Part shown: in pieces, positions 56,304 through 64,000 of the stretch
How positions within the stretch are numbered: the first letter of the stretch is position 1
Layout of the letters: every line of letters begins with the position of its first letter
DNA from: Microbulbifer guangxiensis
GTDB taxonomy: Bacteria > Pseudomonadota > Gammaproteobacteria > Pseudomonadales > Cellvibrionaceae
Assembly (NCBI RefSeq): GCF_021729075.1
Contig: NZ_JAJSAQ010000003.1
Location: forward strand, 124,001 to 188,000
Direction: 5' to 3'
Length of the DNA stretch: 64,000 nt
The notes under the pieces: model-generated
What the model was told of the DNA's origin: nothing
The model's database searches: none
Seen by the model: only the letters and a program-made list of their open reading frames with translations
Translations under genes and position numbers: made by a program

Positions 56304-56951
56304 TTAAATGGCAAGCTGAATTTCTGCGGGTGGAGGCGGCAAAGTGCCGTTATCTGCACTTAATTCTACGCCTGCAGATTGGCTACCTGCAGTGATGCTA
56401 TCCGACACCCACTTAAAGAAAGCGCTAAAACCTGATGAATCCATAGTGTCTAGCGTGACAACGGTACTCGTAAGTTGGCGAAGGTACTCAGATTTTGCTT
56501 TTGGACCTGCGGCACACCCTATTATTGATGCAAAACTCATTTGCTTAACTCTTGCAGCCATTTCATCAAACAGTTGCAAATCAGACGGTTTGCCATCAGT
56601 CAAAATGAATGCCATCGGGCGGAAGTCACCTTTCGTCGTTGGAGTTGACTTCTGCACATTCTCCTCCACCTTCATGCAGAGGGTCTCTAGTGCTTCTCCG
56701 AGGTGAGTAGCCCCACTTCGTGGTAGCTCAAGTTCAGGTATTTGAACGCTCTCTAAAGGCGTCAGCGGAAACAATTCCTCGATAGTATTAGAAAATGTAA
56801 TTATCGAAATATGAACTGACTCTAGAGCGTAAGGGTCTTGCCGTAATCCAGCAACAAGAGAACTTAAGCCAACATTTACCGCGTGAATTGGCTCACCTGC
56901 CATGGAGCCACTAGAATCAATGAGTAAATAGACTGGTAAGCGTCGAGCCAT
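56304..56951 (-). CDS. terY: TerY-type VWA protein (second copy)
   Basis: A 215-residue VWA protein. The metal site is D-S-S-G-S-M near residue 12, with the later T in S-G-A-T-H-L-G and L-T-D-G-K-P-S-D; a Pro-rich tail ends it. It fits the TerY family. TerY proteins bind divalent metal and are thought to scaffold the phospho-signalling components. It is 12 nt from the next gene. Confidence 0.92.
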   Translation of the reverse strand: MARRLPVYLLIDSSGSMAGEPIHAVNVGLSSLVAGLRQDPYALESVHISIITFSNTIEELFPLTPLESVQIPELELPRSGATHLGEALETLCMKVEENVQKSTPTTKGDFRPMAFILTDGKPSDLQLFDEMAARVKQMSFASIIGCAAGPKAKSEYLRQLTSTVVTLDTMDSSGFSAFFKWVSDSITAGSQSAGVELSADNGTLPPPPAEIQLAI

Positions 56952-57007
56952 AGCGAGCTCCGTTAAAAATGATTGCAGTTATGTGTGCGGATTTTTAGAG
57001 TCAGCTA

Positions 57008-57646
57008 CTAAAAAGCAATCTGGACTTCCTCGGGAGGTGGTGGAAGCTCCCCTAGATCTGTAACGTCTTTTTTGGATAGGTCAATTTTCGCCGAGCTGGT
57101 ACTCACTGAGTCAGAGACCCACTTGAAAAATGCTGCTATCCCACTGCTATCCAGCGTGTCCAGTTGTACAACGGACTCAGTAATCTTCTTTAACTGGGTG
57201 GTATCCGCATGAGGCCCGGCAGCGCAAGCAACGAAAATCCCGAGTTTAGATTTATCGAGAGCGTTGATGCCCGCTTGCAAATCATCGGTCGGGATACCAT
57301 CCGTTAACAAGAAGACTAGTGGCCGCCAATCACCCCTTCGTTCAGGCGTTGTCTTAATAACTTCAGAATTAACACGATCATTGAGCAGAGCTAGTGCGGC
57401 ACCCATTGCGGTTGTGCCCCTCGCCTGCATTTCTGGTAATTGAAACGTGATTAGTTCAGTGAGAGGTACGCTTTGAGTTGCTTCGCTGCCGAACTCAATG
57501 ACAGAGAGTGCTGCCGTCTCGAGCGCGTGTGGGTCCTGACGTAAGCTGGAGAGTAAAGTTTGGACACCGTTAACCATTGAAGTGAGAGGCTCACCGGCCA
57601 TTGATCCGGATGTGTCCAGCAGAAGATATACAGGTAGGCGTCTCAT
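57008..57646 (-). CDS. terY: TerY-type VWA protein (first copy)
   Basis: A 212-residue VWA protein. M-R-R-L-P-V-Y-L-L-L-D-T-S-G-S-M-A-G-E-P starts it, so ATG 57646 is used; a longer frame to 57775 adds a hydrophobic, unlike stretch. The metal site has L-T-D-G-I-P-T-D. Residues and tail (P-P-P-P-E-E-V-Q-I-A-F) closely match the second copy, so the two are recent duplicates. It is the first gene of the leftward operon, 56 nt before the next. Confidence 0.92.
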   Translation of the reverse strand: MRRLPVYLLLDTSGSMAGEPLTSMVNGVQTLLSSLRQDPHALETAALSVIEFGSEATQSVPLTELITFQLPEMQARGTTAMGAALALLNDRVNSEVIKTTPERRGDWRPLVFLLTDGIPTDDLQAGINALDKSKLGIFVACAAGPHADTTQLKKITESVVQLDTLDSSGIAAFFKWVSDSVSTSSAKIDLSKKDVTDLGELPPPPEEVQIAF

Positions 57647-58167
57647 GACGTAGTCCTTGTAATTTTTATAAGTAGGATGAAATTTGATCTTGTTCGCAAA
57701 CCAATTGATAACTCGGGAGTGTAGGACGAACATCGGGACTGCACAACTACTAGAGCTAACGCACAGATAAGGCATCGGTTGTCATTTAATGACCAGGTTC
57801 GATTGGATCTGACTGTAAAGCGATCGATTTTTAAACTGGCACGTTTTTACAGGGCTATTTGTATTTGTATGTGCTGTGCCGCTGTGAGGGGTAAGCAAAA
57901 TTCTTGACTCGTGTCGCTACTAATTGTTGAATCAAGTCACTCCCGTAGTGGAGCAAGAGAAGTTATAAAGTACCAGAGAGTCGCTATTAGCAGGTTTGTC
58001 AGGTTTGTCAGCATTTGCATGCGGTCGCGCAATCTAACCTCCTACTAAATTCTGCTACTGGTGATGAGGCCAGAAATAGTTTTCTGACAATAGACCTCAA
58101 CTTTCTGAAAAAATAAAAACGAGAGAGCGCTATTTCAGGCGTTTTTGTAACTTGAGGGGTGATTTTA
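57647..58167. other. Divergent regulatory spacer of the Ter operons
   Basis: 521 bases between the two divergent Ter operons. No gene is supported. It contains a 9-bp tandem repeat, CAGGTTTGT twice at 57991-58008, and must hold both operon promoters. No regulator gene is nearby in this window. Confidence 0.6.
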
Positions 58168-59202
58168 ATGGGGTCATTTGGCTTTCCGCTTGAAACTATC
58201 GCCATACTCCTGGCGGTGGTAACTATTTCTGTAGCTCTTGACTTGTTCATGCACAGAAATAAGACCGAAGTAACCTTTGCTGATGCTGCTGGTTGGTCAG
58301 CTTTTTGGATCTTGCTTGCTGTTGGATTTTATTTCTATTTGAAAGTTAGCTTTGGTGCAGAATACGCGAGCCTTTTCCTGGCAGGTTATGCCTTGGAGAA
58401 AGCTCTCAGCATCGATAACATGATGGTGTTTGTAGCAATTTTTGCTAGTTTTGGAATTAAGGGGATCTTGCAGCACAGAATTCTTTACTACGGAATCATA
58501 GGTGCGCTTCTCTTCCGTGCAATTTTTGTTGGAGCCGGAACTTCCCTATTTGGTATAGCCCCGTGGGTTGAGCTGATTTTTGCAGTGATCGTGCTTTGGA
58601 CTGCTTATGCAATGCTCAAAGGATCAGATGATGACGACGAGCAAGAAGATTACAGTAATCACTGGAGTGTGCGTTTTACCAAAAAAATATTTCCTGTGTT
58701 GCCACGATTAAGCGGTAACAAGTTCTTTGTTAGCCATCGGGAAGTCGAGCGCCTTGCGAATGAAGATAAGTCTCTAAGCATTGCTCGTAGGGGTGCTATC
58801 TATGCCACACCTGCGTTTTTGTGTCTGATTTGTATCGAGATCAGTGACATTGTTTTCAGCTTCGATAGCGTGCCAGCTATTATCGCAGTAACTCAAGAGC
58901 CTCTTTTGGTCTACTCTGCTGTGATTTTTGCAATCCTGGGTCTTAGAAATTTGTACTTTATGCTCGCTGTCGCAGCCAAGTATCTGTGTCATCTGGAAAA
59001 AGCTGTTGCTCTAGTGTTGGTATTTATTGCAGGAAAACTTGGCGCAAGCGCAATTGAGAAGAACTTTGGAATTGAGACCTTCCACATCCATCACATGCAT
59101 AGCCTTTGGGTTGTGCTGGGGCTTATTTTTGCTGGTGTGATTGCGTCGATCATATGGCCTGAAAAGAGCAAAGATAGCGTTGAGGCTGAAGGGGCTGCAT
59201 GA
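58168..59202 (+). CDS. terC: TerC-family integral membrane protein
   Basis: A 344-residue protein with about nine helices. The TerC signatures are A-L-S-I-D-N-M-M-V-F-V-A-I-F near residue 80 and E-I-S-D-I-V-F-S-F-D-S-V-P-A-I near 230, both with acidic residues inside the membrane as in other metal-transport relatives. A charged cytoplasmic loop (D-D-D-D-E-Q-E-D) lies in the middle. Tellurite resistance proteins of this family form a membrane hub for TerD-type Ca2+ proteins; manganese export is a known role in relatives. ATG 58168 is eight nt from GAGGGG; GTG 58159 is the alternative. Confidence 0.93.
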   Translation: MGSFGFPLETIAILLAVVTISVALDLFMHRNKTEVTFADAAGWSAFWILLAVGFYFYLKVSFGAEYASLFLAGYALEKALSIDNMMVFVAIFASFGIKGILQHRILYYGIIGALLFRAIFVGAGTSLFGIAPWVELIFAVIVLWTAYAMLKGSDDDDEQEDYSNHWSVRFTKKIFPVLPRLSGNKFFVSHREVERLANEDKSLSIARRGAIYATPAFLCLICIEISDIVFSFDSVPAIIAVTQEPLLVYSAVIFAILGLRNLYFMLAVAAKYLCHLEKAVALVLVFIAGKLGASAIEKNFGIETFHIHHMHSLWVVLGLIFAGVIASIIWPEKSKDSVEAEGAA

Positions 59203-59843
59203 CTGTGAGAGTGGCATTGTTTGATTTTGATCAAACTCTGATCCGGGAAAACTCTCTTGGCTCTTTGTTTAAGTCTGTATCAGGGCATCGTCTCATATGG
59301 CCACACGCGGTCCCAGCATTTTTTACTAAGAAATGCTGGAGCGCTGGTGTGAGACAGGCGATCAAAGAGCATCTTTACAAGCGGTATCTCATAGGGATTA
59401 GTGAGTGTCAATTGTATGAGCTTGGTCAGAAGCAGGCTCACAGTTACACACCAATTTCGGAAGTCGTGGACGCATTGCAAAAGCATGCTGCTGGAAATGG
59501 TGAAGTATGGATTGTCACTGCATCACCAGCCCCGTTTGTACGAGGTATCATTGATAGTTTGGGTTGGCCATATCACTGTCTGATCGGGACGAATTTACCA
59601 GAAGTGGATGGGCTGTATAACGGCGACTTAGGCTTAGAGTGCTCCCATGAGGAGAAAGTCATTAATATTAATAAAGCTGTTCGCAAGCAGAATGGTTTAG
59701 TCGACCTTGAGCTTGCATACGGAAATTTGCCACCAGATCTTCCGATGTTACTAATGGCAGAAAAGGCATTTATTGTCACTGAAGGTAAAGTACGTAAGCT
59801 GAGAAAATGTCATACTTTATCAGTAGATAATGTATTAACTTAA
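59199..59843 (+). CDS. HAD-superfamily phosphatase (phosphoserine-phosphatase-like)
   Basis: A 214-residue HAD hydrolase. Motif I is D9-F-D11-Q-T, motif II the Ser/Thr in V-T-A-S-P-A, and the Lys-containing motif III E-E-K-V. Motif IV is unusual: Y-G-N-L-P-P-D-L-P-M instead of the usual G-D-S-x-x-D. It overlaps terC by four bases (ATGA), so the two are co-translated. Likely substrate is a phosphorylated intermediate of the Ter pathway. Confidence 0.87.
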   Translation: MTVRVALFDFDQTLIRENSLGSLFKSVSGHRLIWPHAVPAFFTKKCWSAGVRQAIKEHLYKRYLIGISECQLYELGQKQAHSYTPISEVVDALQKHAAGNGEVWIVTASPAPFVRGIIDSLGWPYHCLIGTNLPEVDGLYNGDLGLECSHEEKVININKAVRKQNGLVDLELAYGNLPPDLPMLLMAEKAFIVTEGKVRKLRKCHTLSVDNVLT

Positions 59844-59903
59844 TTGCCTGTGCAATTTTGGCGAATTGTTTCGCTTATTGATGAGAAAAATGGAGAAAAT
59901 GTT

Positions 59904-60482
59904 ATGGCCGTTTCTTTGTCAAAAGGTGGGAATGTTAGTCTGGAAAAGACTAATCCTGGAATCAAAAAAATTCTTGTTGGTTTGGGCTGGGATGAGCGTG
60001 TAACAGACGGTACGGATTTTGACCTTGACGCCTCTGTTTTTCTGCTAGCTGATAACGGTAAGGTTCGCGGTGACCATGATTTCATTTTCTATAACCAGCT
60101 AACATCGCAATGCGGTTCAGTTGTTCACCAGGGTGATAACAGAACCGGGGATGGAGATGGTGATGATGAAGCAATCAAGATTGACCTGTCTGCCGTGCCT
60201 GCTGCTATTCAGAAAATTGCCGTCACTGTTACAATTCATAACGCGGAGGCAAATCGTCAAAATTTTGGACAGGTTGCAAACGCATTCATTCGCATTGTCA
60301 ACGATGAAACAAATGTAGAGGTTGCCCGCTACGATTTGACCGAAGACTATAGTATTGAGACGGCGATGATTTTTGGTGAACTCTATCGCCATAGTGGAGA
60401 GTGGAAGTTTAAGGCGGTTGGCCAGGGGTTTGCTGGAGGTTTGGCTCCGATGGCCCAGGAGTATGGCGTCAACATAGGCTAA
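59904..60482 (+). CDS. terD: TerD-family Ca2+-binding protein
   Basis: A 192-residue protein of the TerD family. The two acidic calcium-binding segments D-F-D-L-D-A-S (38-44) and [13 protein letters not shown] (77-89) are intact, as are N-x-G-W-D and the final beta-sandwich. TerD proteins bind Ca2+ tightly and associate with membrane TerC. ATG 59904 is behind GGAGA; the 60 nt after the HAD gene leave room for its own site. Confidence 0.96.
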   Translation: MAVSLSKGGNVSLEKTNPGIKKILVGLGWDERVTDGTDFDLDASVFLLADNGKVRGDHDFIFYNQLTSQCGSVVHQGDNRTGDGDGDDEAIKIDLSAVPAAIQKIAVTVTIHNAEANRQNFGQVANAFIRIVNDETNVEVARYDLTEDYSIETAMIFGELYRHSGEWKFKAVGQGFAGGLAPMAQEYGVNIG

Positions 60483-60493
60483 AGCTTACAGCC

Positions 60494-60527
60494 AAAGAGC
60501 TTGCAGGTGGATCTTGCGAGCTCTTTT
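60494..60527 (+). terminator. Possible terminator after terD
   Basis: AAAGAGCT (60494-60501) is inverted as AGCTCTTT (60519-60526), with a further T and then AAA. With only four T residues the stop may be partial, allowing some read-through into the biosynthetic genes. Confidence 0.55.
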
Positions 60528-60577
60528 AAAAAATTAGTTTTTCACTTATACACTAGATAATCTAGAAAAATAAAAAT

Positions 60578-61663
60578 ATGCATTCAGAGTGTATCAGTAT
60601 TGATGCTGGACAGTTGATTTTAAACGTGCGCAGAGCCAAGCATCCAATATCAGAAATACTTGATTTTGCTTGCCGAGAAAACCCTAAGCGTGGGTTTCTT
60701 TTTGTTTCGAAAATACTTGGTAAGCATATTCCCGTCAGACCCAGCAAGATGAGAGCTATATATGACGAGTTCGCTGAGTATATAGAGCCTGGAGACGATA
60801 CATATGTAGTCGGGATGGCTGAGACTGCTACAGGGTTAGGTGCGGGAATTGCAGATAGCCTAAGTAGGCGGCAGAAGCCACCTGTTTATTATCAGCATAC
60901 TACCCGCAATAAGCTGAATAAGCCACTCTGGTTGGAGTTAGATGAGATTCATAGCCATGCTGTGGATCAACTGTTATATGAGCCGTCACCTGAGCATTTA
61001 GAGGGTATAAGGCAAGCTAAAAGGCTGATACTTGTAGATGATGAGATATCTACAGGGCGAACAATTAAGCAGCTCGCAAAGAAATTGCTATCCAATCTGC
61101 CGTATGTTAGAGAGATCGTTATTGTATCTCTAGTTAGCTGGCTATCCGAAGATGCTACTAGGGTTTTAAAAAATTTTCCTGTTTCGACTAGGTTCATATC
61201 ATTGGTTGAAGGGGATTTTTCATTTATACCGAATCCAGAGTTTTCGGCGGAGCTACCTCCGATCGTTGATCGTGCTCTTGCCGAAACTCAAGCTCTGACC
61301 AACGTTGGTCGCTTTGGGCTTCTAATGCCATACCAAGGATCTGTGCCAGACCTAAATGTACGAAATTCACTTACTGTGGTCGGAGATGGAGAGCACCTTT
61401 ATTTGCCGTTTCTTGCAGCAGAGCGTGCAGAGGCCAAAGGTTTGGATGTTCTTTTCCAATCGACCACACGATCACCCATTCGTGAAGGTCAGGCGATTAA
61501 GTCTAAATTAAGCTTTTCGATTGATGAGCGGCCGGTAAAACATTTCATATACAATTTAGCCGATGATCCCGCAAGGGAGGTTGTCGTTTTGCTAGAGGAT
61601 GAGCGAATGCGACCTATGCATCAGTTGGCTAGGCAATATCCAGCGTCATTGAGAGTTGTTTGA
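60578..61663 (+). CDS. PRTase-TRSP fusion of the Ter biosynthetic cluster
   Basis: A 361-residue protein. Its first 230 residues are an orotate-PRTase-like phosphoribosyltransferase with the PRPP loop I-L-V-D-D-E-I-S-T-G-R-T (151-162); the C-terminal 125 residues are the TRSP domain (G-R-F-G-L-L ... G-D-G-E-H-L-Y-L-P-F). These fused domains are typical of Ter systems, where they are predicted to attach a base-like group to phosphoribose. It directly abuts the next gene (stop then ATG). Confidence 0.88.
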   Translation: MHSECISIDAGQLILNVRRAKHPISEILDFACRENPKRGFLFVSKILGKHIPVRPSKMRAIYDEFAEYIEPGDDTYVVGMAETATGLGAGIADSLSRRQKPPVYYQHTTRNKLNKPLWLELDEIHSHAVDQLLYEPSPEHLEGIRQAKRLILVDDEISTGRTIKQLAKKLLSNLPYVREIVIVSLVSWLSEDATRVLKNFPVSTRFISLVEGDFSFIPNPEFSAELPPIVDRALAETQALTNVGRFGLLMPYQGSVPDLNVRNSLTVVGDGEHLYLPFLAAERAEAKGLDVLFQSTTRSPIREGQAIKSKLSFSIDERPVKHFIYNLADDPAREVVVLLEDERMRPMHQLARQYPASLRVV

Positions 61664-62428
61664 ATGGTAGGCACAAGCAAAATTTACGTGTTTACTGATC
61701 TTGACGATACGCTGTTCCAAACACAAAAAAAACTACCCCCTGGACTTCGCACGGCACCGGCTGCGCTAGACAAGAAAGGGGTTCCCCAATCATTTTTAAC
61801 ATCACAACAATCAGCTCTAATAAGTTTGTTTTCTAGTCAAGGGGCTTCGATAATTCCAGTAACAGGAAGAAATCAGGCTGCATTTGATCGCCATGTCCTG
61901 AATCCGGATTTGTTTTCAGGGTTGCGTATTTTATCTCATGGAGCGATCGTCTCTGATTGTGGTGGTCGGCTTTATGAACCTTGGCGTGATTATCTCCTTG
62001 ATAACTACGATTTGGAGGATTGGGGTCGAAAATTAAAAAGCGCACTTACTAAAGTTCAATCACTCATTACAAGTTTATCGTTGCGTTTGCGTTCTCGCGT
62101 GATCTCTGAGCATGGAATTGTCGCATACGTAAGCATCAAAGCTGACAATTATGACCATGCTGAAAGTTTGCTGATGATTTTAAAAAATGAAATAGCAACG
62201 GCTTTACCAAGTGGATTTCGGGTGCATTCTAATGGCAACAATTTAGCATTGTTAGCTCCTTATGCATCTAAAGAGTGTGCAGTACGATTTGTAATTAATG
62301 AATTGAAGCTTAGTGCTAATGATCTCGTTATTGGATTGGGTGATAGCATTACTGATTTCCCTTTTTTACGAGAAACTCATTTCGGAATGTTCCCAATCGG
62401 AAGCCAAATTGATAGGGGATTCCTTTGA
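61664..62428 (+). CDS. HAD-family phosphatase (Cof-like)
   Basis: A 254-residue HAD hydrolase with D-L-D-D-T (12-16), V-T-G-R-N (66-70), and L-G-D-S-I-T-D-F near 225. It has the type-IIB cap of sugar-phosphate phosphatases, lacking the first HAD's odd motif IV. In Ter clusters such a phosphatase is predicted to remove a phosphate from the nucleotide-like product. Its stop overlaps the next start (TTGA). Confidence 0.88.
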   Translation: MVGTSKIYVFTDLDDTLFQTQKKLPPGLRTAPAALDKKGVPQSFLTSQQSALISLFSSQGASIIPVTGRNQAAFDRHVLNPDLFSGLRILSHGAIVSDCGGRLYEPWRDYLLDNYDLEDWGRKLKSALTKVQSLITSLSLRLRSRVISEHGIVAYVSIKADNYDHAESLLMILKNEIATALPSGFRVHSNGNNLALLAPYASKECAVRFVINELKLSANDLVIGLGDSITDFPFLRETHFGMFPIGSQIDRGFL

Positions 62429-63531
62429 GTACGTCAAATAAGAAACCTATTCTCGGTAGCTACCCCGCGGAAGACTGCCTTTTCTTACTGAAGCCTATAA
62501 AAACAGAATATCATACTGTAGAAGATAAAGAGACTTTGATTCAACGCGGAAAATTACATTATTCAGAGATAATACATAAGGAAAATATACCTAGCTCAGA
62601 ATATACCAGTCTATTTTTTGAGTTGACTCAACAGTATAAGCAGCGGCTTGCAGATGAGGTTACACTACTTGCCTCAATCATAGATCAACGTGTCAGTGAT
62701 GCCGTCTGCTTAGTTTCACTTGCTCGAGCAGGCACTCCCATTGGAGTGTTGTTAAAAAGAGCATTAATGCATCATTATAAAAAGAAAAGCACGCATTACA
62801 GTATTAGTATTGTGCGCGATCGTGGCATTGATGAAAATGCTTTAGATTTCATACTGAAACAGGGACATAAAACTAATTCTATCGTATTCATTGATGGGTG
62901 GACGGCAAAAGGTGTTATCGCATCGGAGTTGCGTAAGAGCATAAAAAACTACAATGAAAGTCGCGGCACCTGTGTGCCAAGTGAGCTTTTTGTAATATCT
63001 GATATCGGAGGCTGTGCTGATTTTTCTGCAGGCAGTACTGATTACACGATACCTAGTGCGTTGATGAACTCAACCATTTCGGGATTGGTGTCAAGATCAA
63101 TTTTAAATGAGCAAATAAGAGATGATGACTTTCATGGTTGTGTAAGGTATGACCACCTCAGGAAGGCGGATCTATCGCTTTGGTTTGTTGATGAGATCAG
63201 CGATTGCTTTAGACCTATCAAATATAATGCTCAATCTTTTGTTTCAAACAGAGAGCGCCGGAGGATGACACAGTCATTTCTCAATGCTCTCAAATCACGC
63301 TATCAAGTTTCCGATGAAAATCGGATAAAGCCAGGTATCGCAGAAGCGACACGTGTATTACTTCGTCGTATACCTGATCTGTTGCTTGTAAAAAATAGGC
63401 TTTCCGGAGATATAAAGCATCTCATACGACTGTGTGATGAAAAGAAAATACCTTACCTTGAGATGCCTGAGATGCCTTTTGGAGCCTGTGCACTCATCAA
63501 AGATGTTGTGGTGGAGGCGGCTGGAAAATGA
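62425..63531 (+). CDS. StiP-like PRTase-related protein
   Basis: A 368-residue protein of the StiP/PRTase_1 family of Ter clusters. S-L-A-R-A-G-T-P-I-G (98-107) and F-I-D-G-W-T-A-K-G-V (155-164) take the place of the PRTase loop, with W and no Asp-Asp, so PRPP use is uncertain. TTG 62425 starts it behind AGGGGATT. It was once called a cysteine protease, an assignment I would not repeat. It overlaps the next gene (ATGA). Confidence 0.85.
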   Translation: MSTSNKKPILGSYPAEDCLFLLKPIKTEYHTVEDKETLIQRGKLHYSEIIHKENIPSSEYTSLFFELTQQYKQRLADEVTLLASIIDQRVSDAVCLVSLARAGTPIGVLLKRALMHHYKKKSTHYSISIVRDRGIDENALDFILKQGHKTNSIVFIDGWTAKGVIASELRKSIKNYNESRGTCVPSELFVISDIGGCADFSAGSTDYTIPSALMNSTISGLVSRSILNEQIRDDDFHGCVRYDHLRKADLSLWFVDEISDCFRPIKYNAQSFVSNRERRRMTQSFLNALKSRYQVSDENRIKPGIAEATRVLLRRIPDLLLVKNRLSGDIKHLIRLCDEKKIPYLEMPEMPFGACALIKDVVVEAAGK

Positions 63532-64000
63532 CGGCTGATTATTTTTCATTGGGGGCGACTTTATATACACCATGCACACACCCAAACCTTGAGCGTATTT
63601 TCCAGCGTGGGTTGGGAGCGCGTAGCATGGTGTACTGCACCGAAGACTCTGTAAATCCGCAAGAGTTGGGTATAGCTCTTGAGAATCTTGCCAATGCCTT
63701 GTATTTATTTAAACCAAATAAAGAATTCCTTCGTTTTATCAGGCCAAGAAATTCCGTAGTTCTGGAAAAAATTCTGTTAATGCCCGGGATAGAAAAGGTT
63801 AACGGTTTTGTTCTTCCCAAGTGTGACCTACACTCGTTACCAAATTATTTGAGTGTTTTGCACAAGGCCAAAAAGCGATTTTCACTAATGCCCACTCTTG
63901 AAACAGAGCAGATTCTTGATCCTCTCGTTTTACCTAAAATTCGTGACATTTTAAATCAAATTAAATCTAGGATAATTTGTTTACGAATTGGTGGGAATGA
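63528..64000 (+). CDS. C-C bond lyase of the Ter cluster, N-terminal part
   Basis: The first 157 residues of a gene that continues past the window. G-A-T-L-Y-T-P-C-T-H-P-N-L near residue 9 and R-S-M-V-Y-C-T-E-D-S-V near 32 match the HpcH/citrate-lyase-like TIM-barrel C-C bond lyases found in Ter operons. Its catalytic residues lie mostly downstream. It probably supplies or cleaves a carbon skeleton for the Ter metabolite. ATGA overlap with the preceding stop. Confidence 0.85.
   Translation, partial: MTADYFSLGATLYTPCTHPNLERIFQRGLGARSMVYCTEDSVNPQELGIALENLANALYLFKPNKEFLRFIRPRNSVVLEKILLMPGIEKVNGFVLPKCDLHSLPNYLSVLHKAKKRFSLMPTLETEQILDPLVLPKIRDILNQIKSRIICLRIGGN

Overview
The window is a bacterial chromosome segment. 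The first 51 kb is GC-rich, with long, tightly packed genes, frequent 4-8 nt overlaps between co-transcribed genes and good Shine-Dalgarno sites. Gene content points to a marine or salt-adapted gammaproteobacterium: RluA very close to the enterobacterial form, a seven-gene Mrp Na+/H+ antiporter, cyanide-insensitive type bd oxidase, a Fur-box TonB receptor, and glutathione-dependent formaldehyde detoxification. A Cellvibrionales/Microbulbifer-like host would fit, but the species is inferred and not shown. From about 51.3 kb to the end the DNA is clearly AT-richer and carries a tellurium/stress (Ter) island.

Layout. 0-9.3 kb: tail of a CBS protein, a ClsC-like phospholipase D lipoprotein (-), PhnA-like protein, AraC regulator, formaldehyde module adhC-fghA-GFA (+), then a lipoprotein, DsbA/FrnE-like, TauE/SafE and pirin genes (-). 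9.3-9.9 kb: a hairpin-rich non-coding stretch ending in a Fur-type dyad. 9.9-13.2 kb: siderophore receptor plus PepSY membrane protein. 13.2-18.1 kb: GST, DUF465, double-cupin ChrR-like protein, TetR regulator, di-haem MauG/CCP-like protein. 18.1-21.2 kb: GbsR/MarR regulator-cydA-cydB (-) with a perfect 18-bp palindrome before the regulator. 21.3-27.8 kb: DUF1853, bile-acid:Na+ symporter family, UMF1-type MFS, purE-purK, and a zinc-ribbon protein. 27.9-33.6 kb: mnhABCDEFG (-). 33.9-39.2 kb: a MacB-type ABC system with one ATPase, three different periplasmic adaptors and one permease. 39.2-45.0 kb: rluA, SDR, an HD-hydrolase/nucleotidyltransferase pair, RNase R and a cold-shock protein. 45.5-51.0 kb: DUF3604 lipoprotein, GHL10-like glycosidase, and an amidase-like lipoprotein, the last two lying between two diverged copies of a ~175-bp block.

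Island boundary. The second copy of that block ends in a perfect terminator followed by a 21-nt match to the 3' end of tmRNA (ssrA, minus strand), the classic target of tyrosine integrases. I infer that this is the displaced chromosomal tail of ssrA, that the island runs rightward from about 51.3 kb past the window end, and that an intact ssrA lies at its far side.

The island in view has two divergent operons. Leftward: three TerY-type von Willebrand A proteins, a PP2C-type phosphatase and a Ser/Thr-kinase-like protein (the TerY-P signalling triad). Rightward: TerC, a HAD phosphatase, TerD, a PRTase/TRSP protein, a second HAD phosphatase, a StiP-like PRTase and the start of a C-C bond lyase. 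Known comparative genomics of Ter systems predicts that such enzymes make a nucleoside-like metabolite coupled to Ca2+/metal sensing at the membrane. The product and trigger remain unknown, which makes this the most interesting part of the window.
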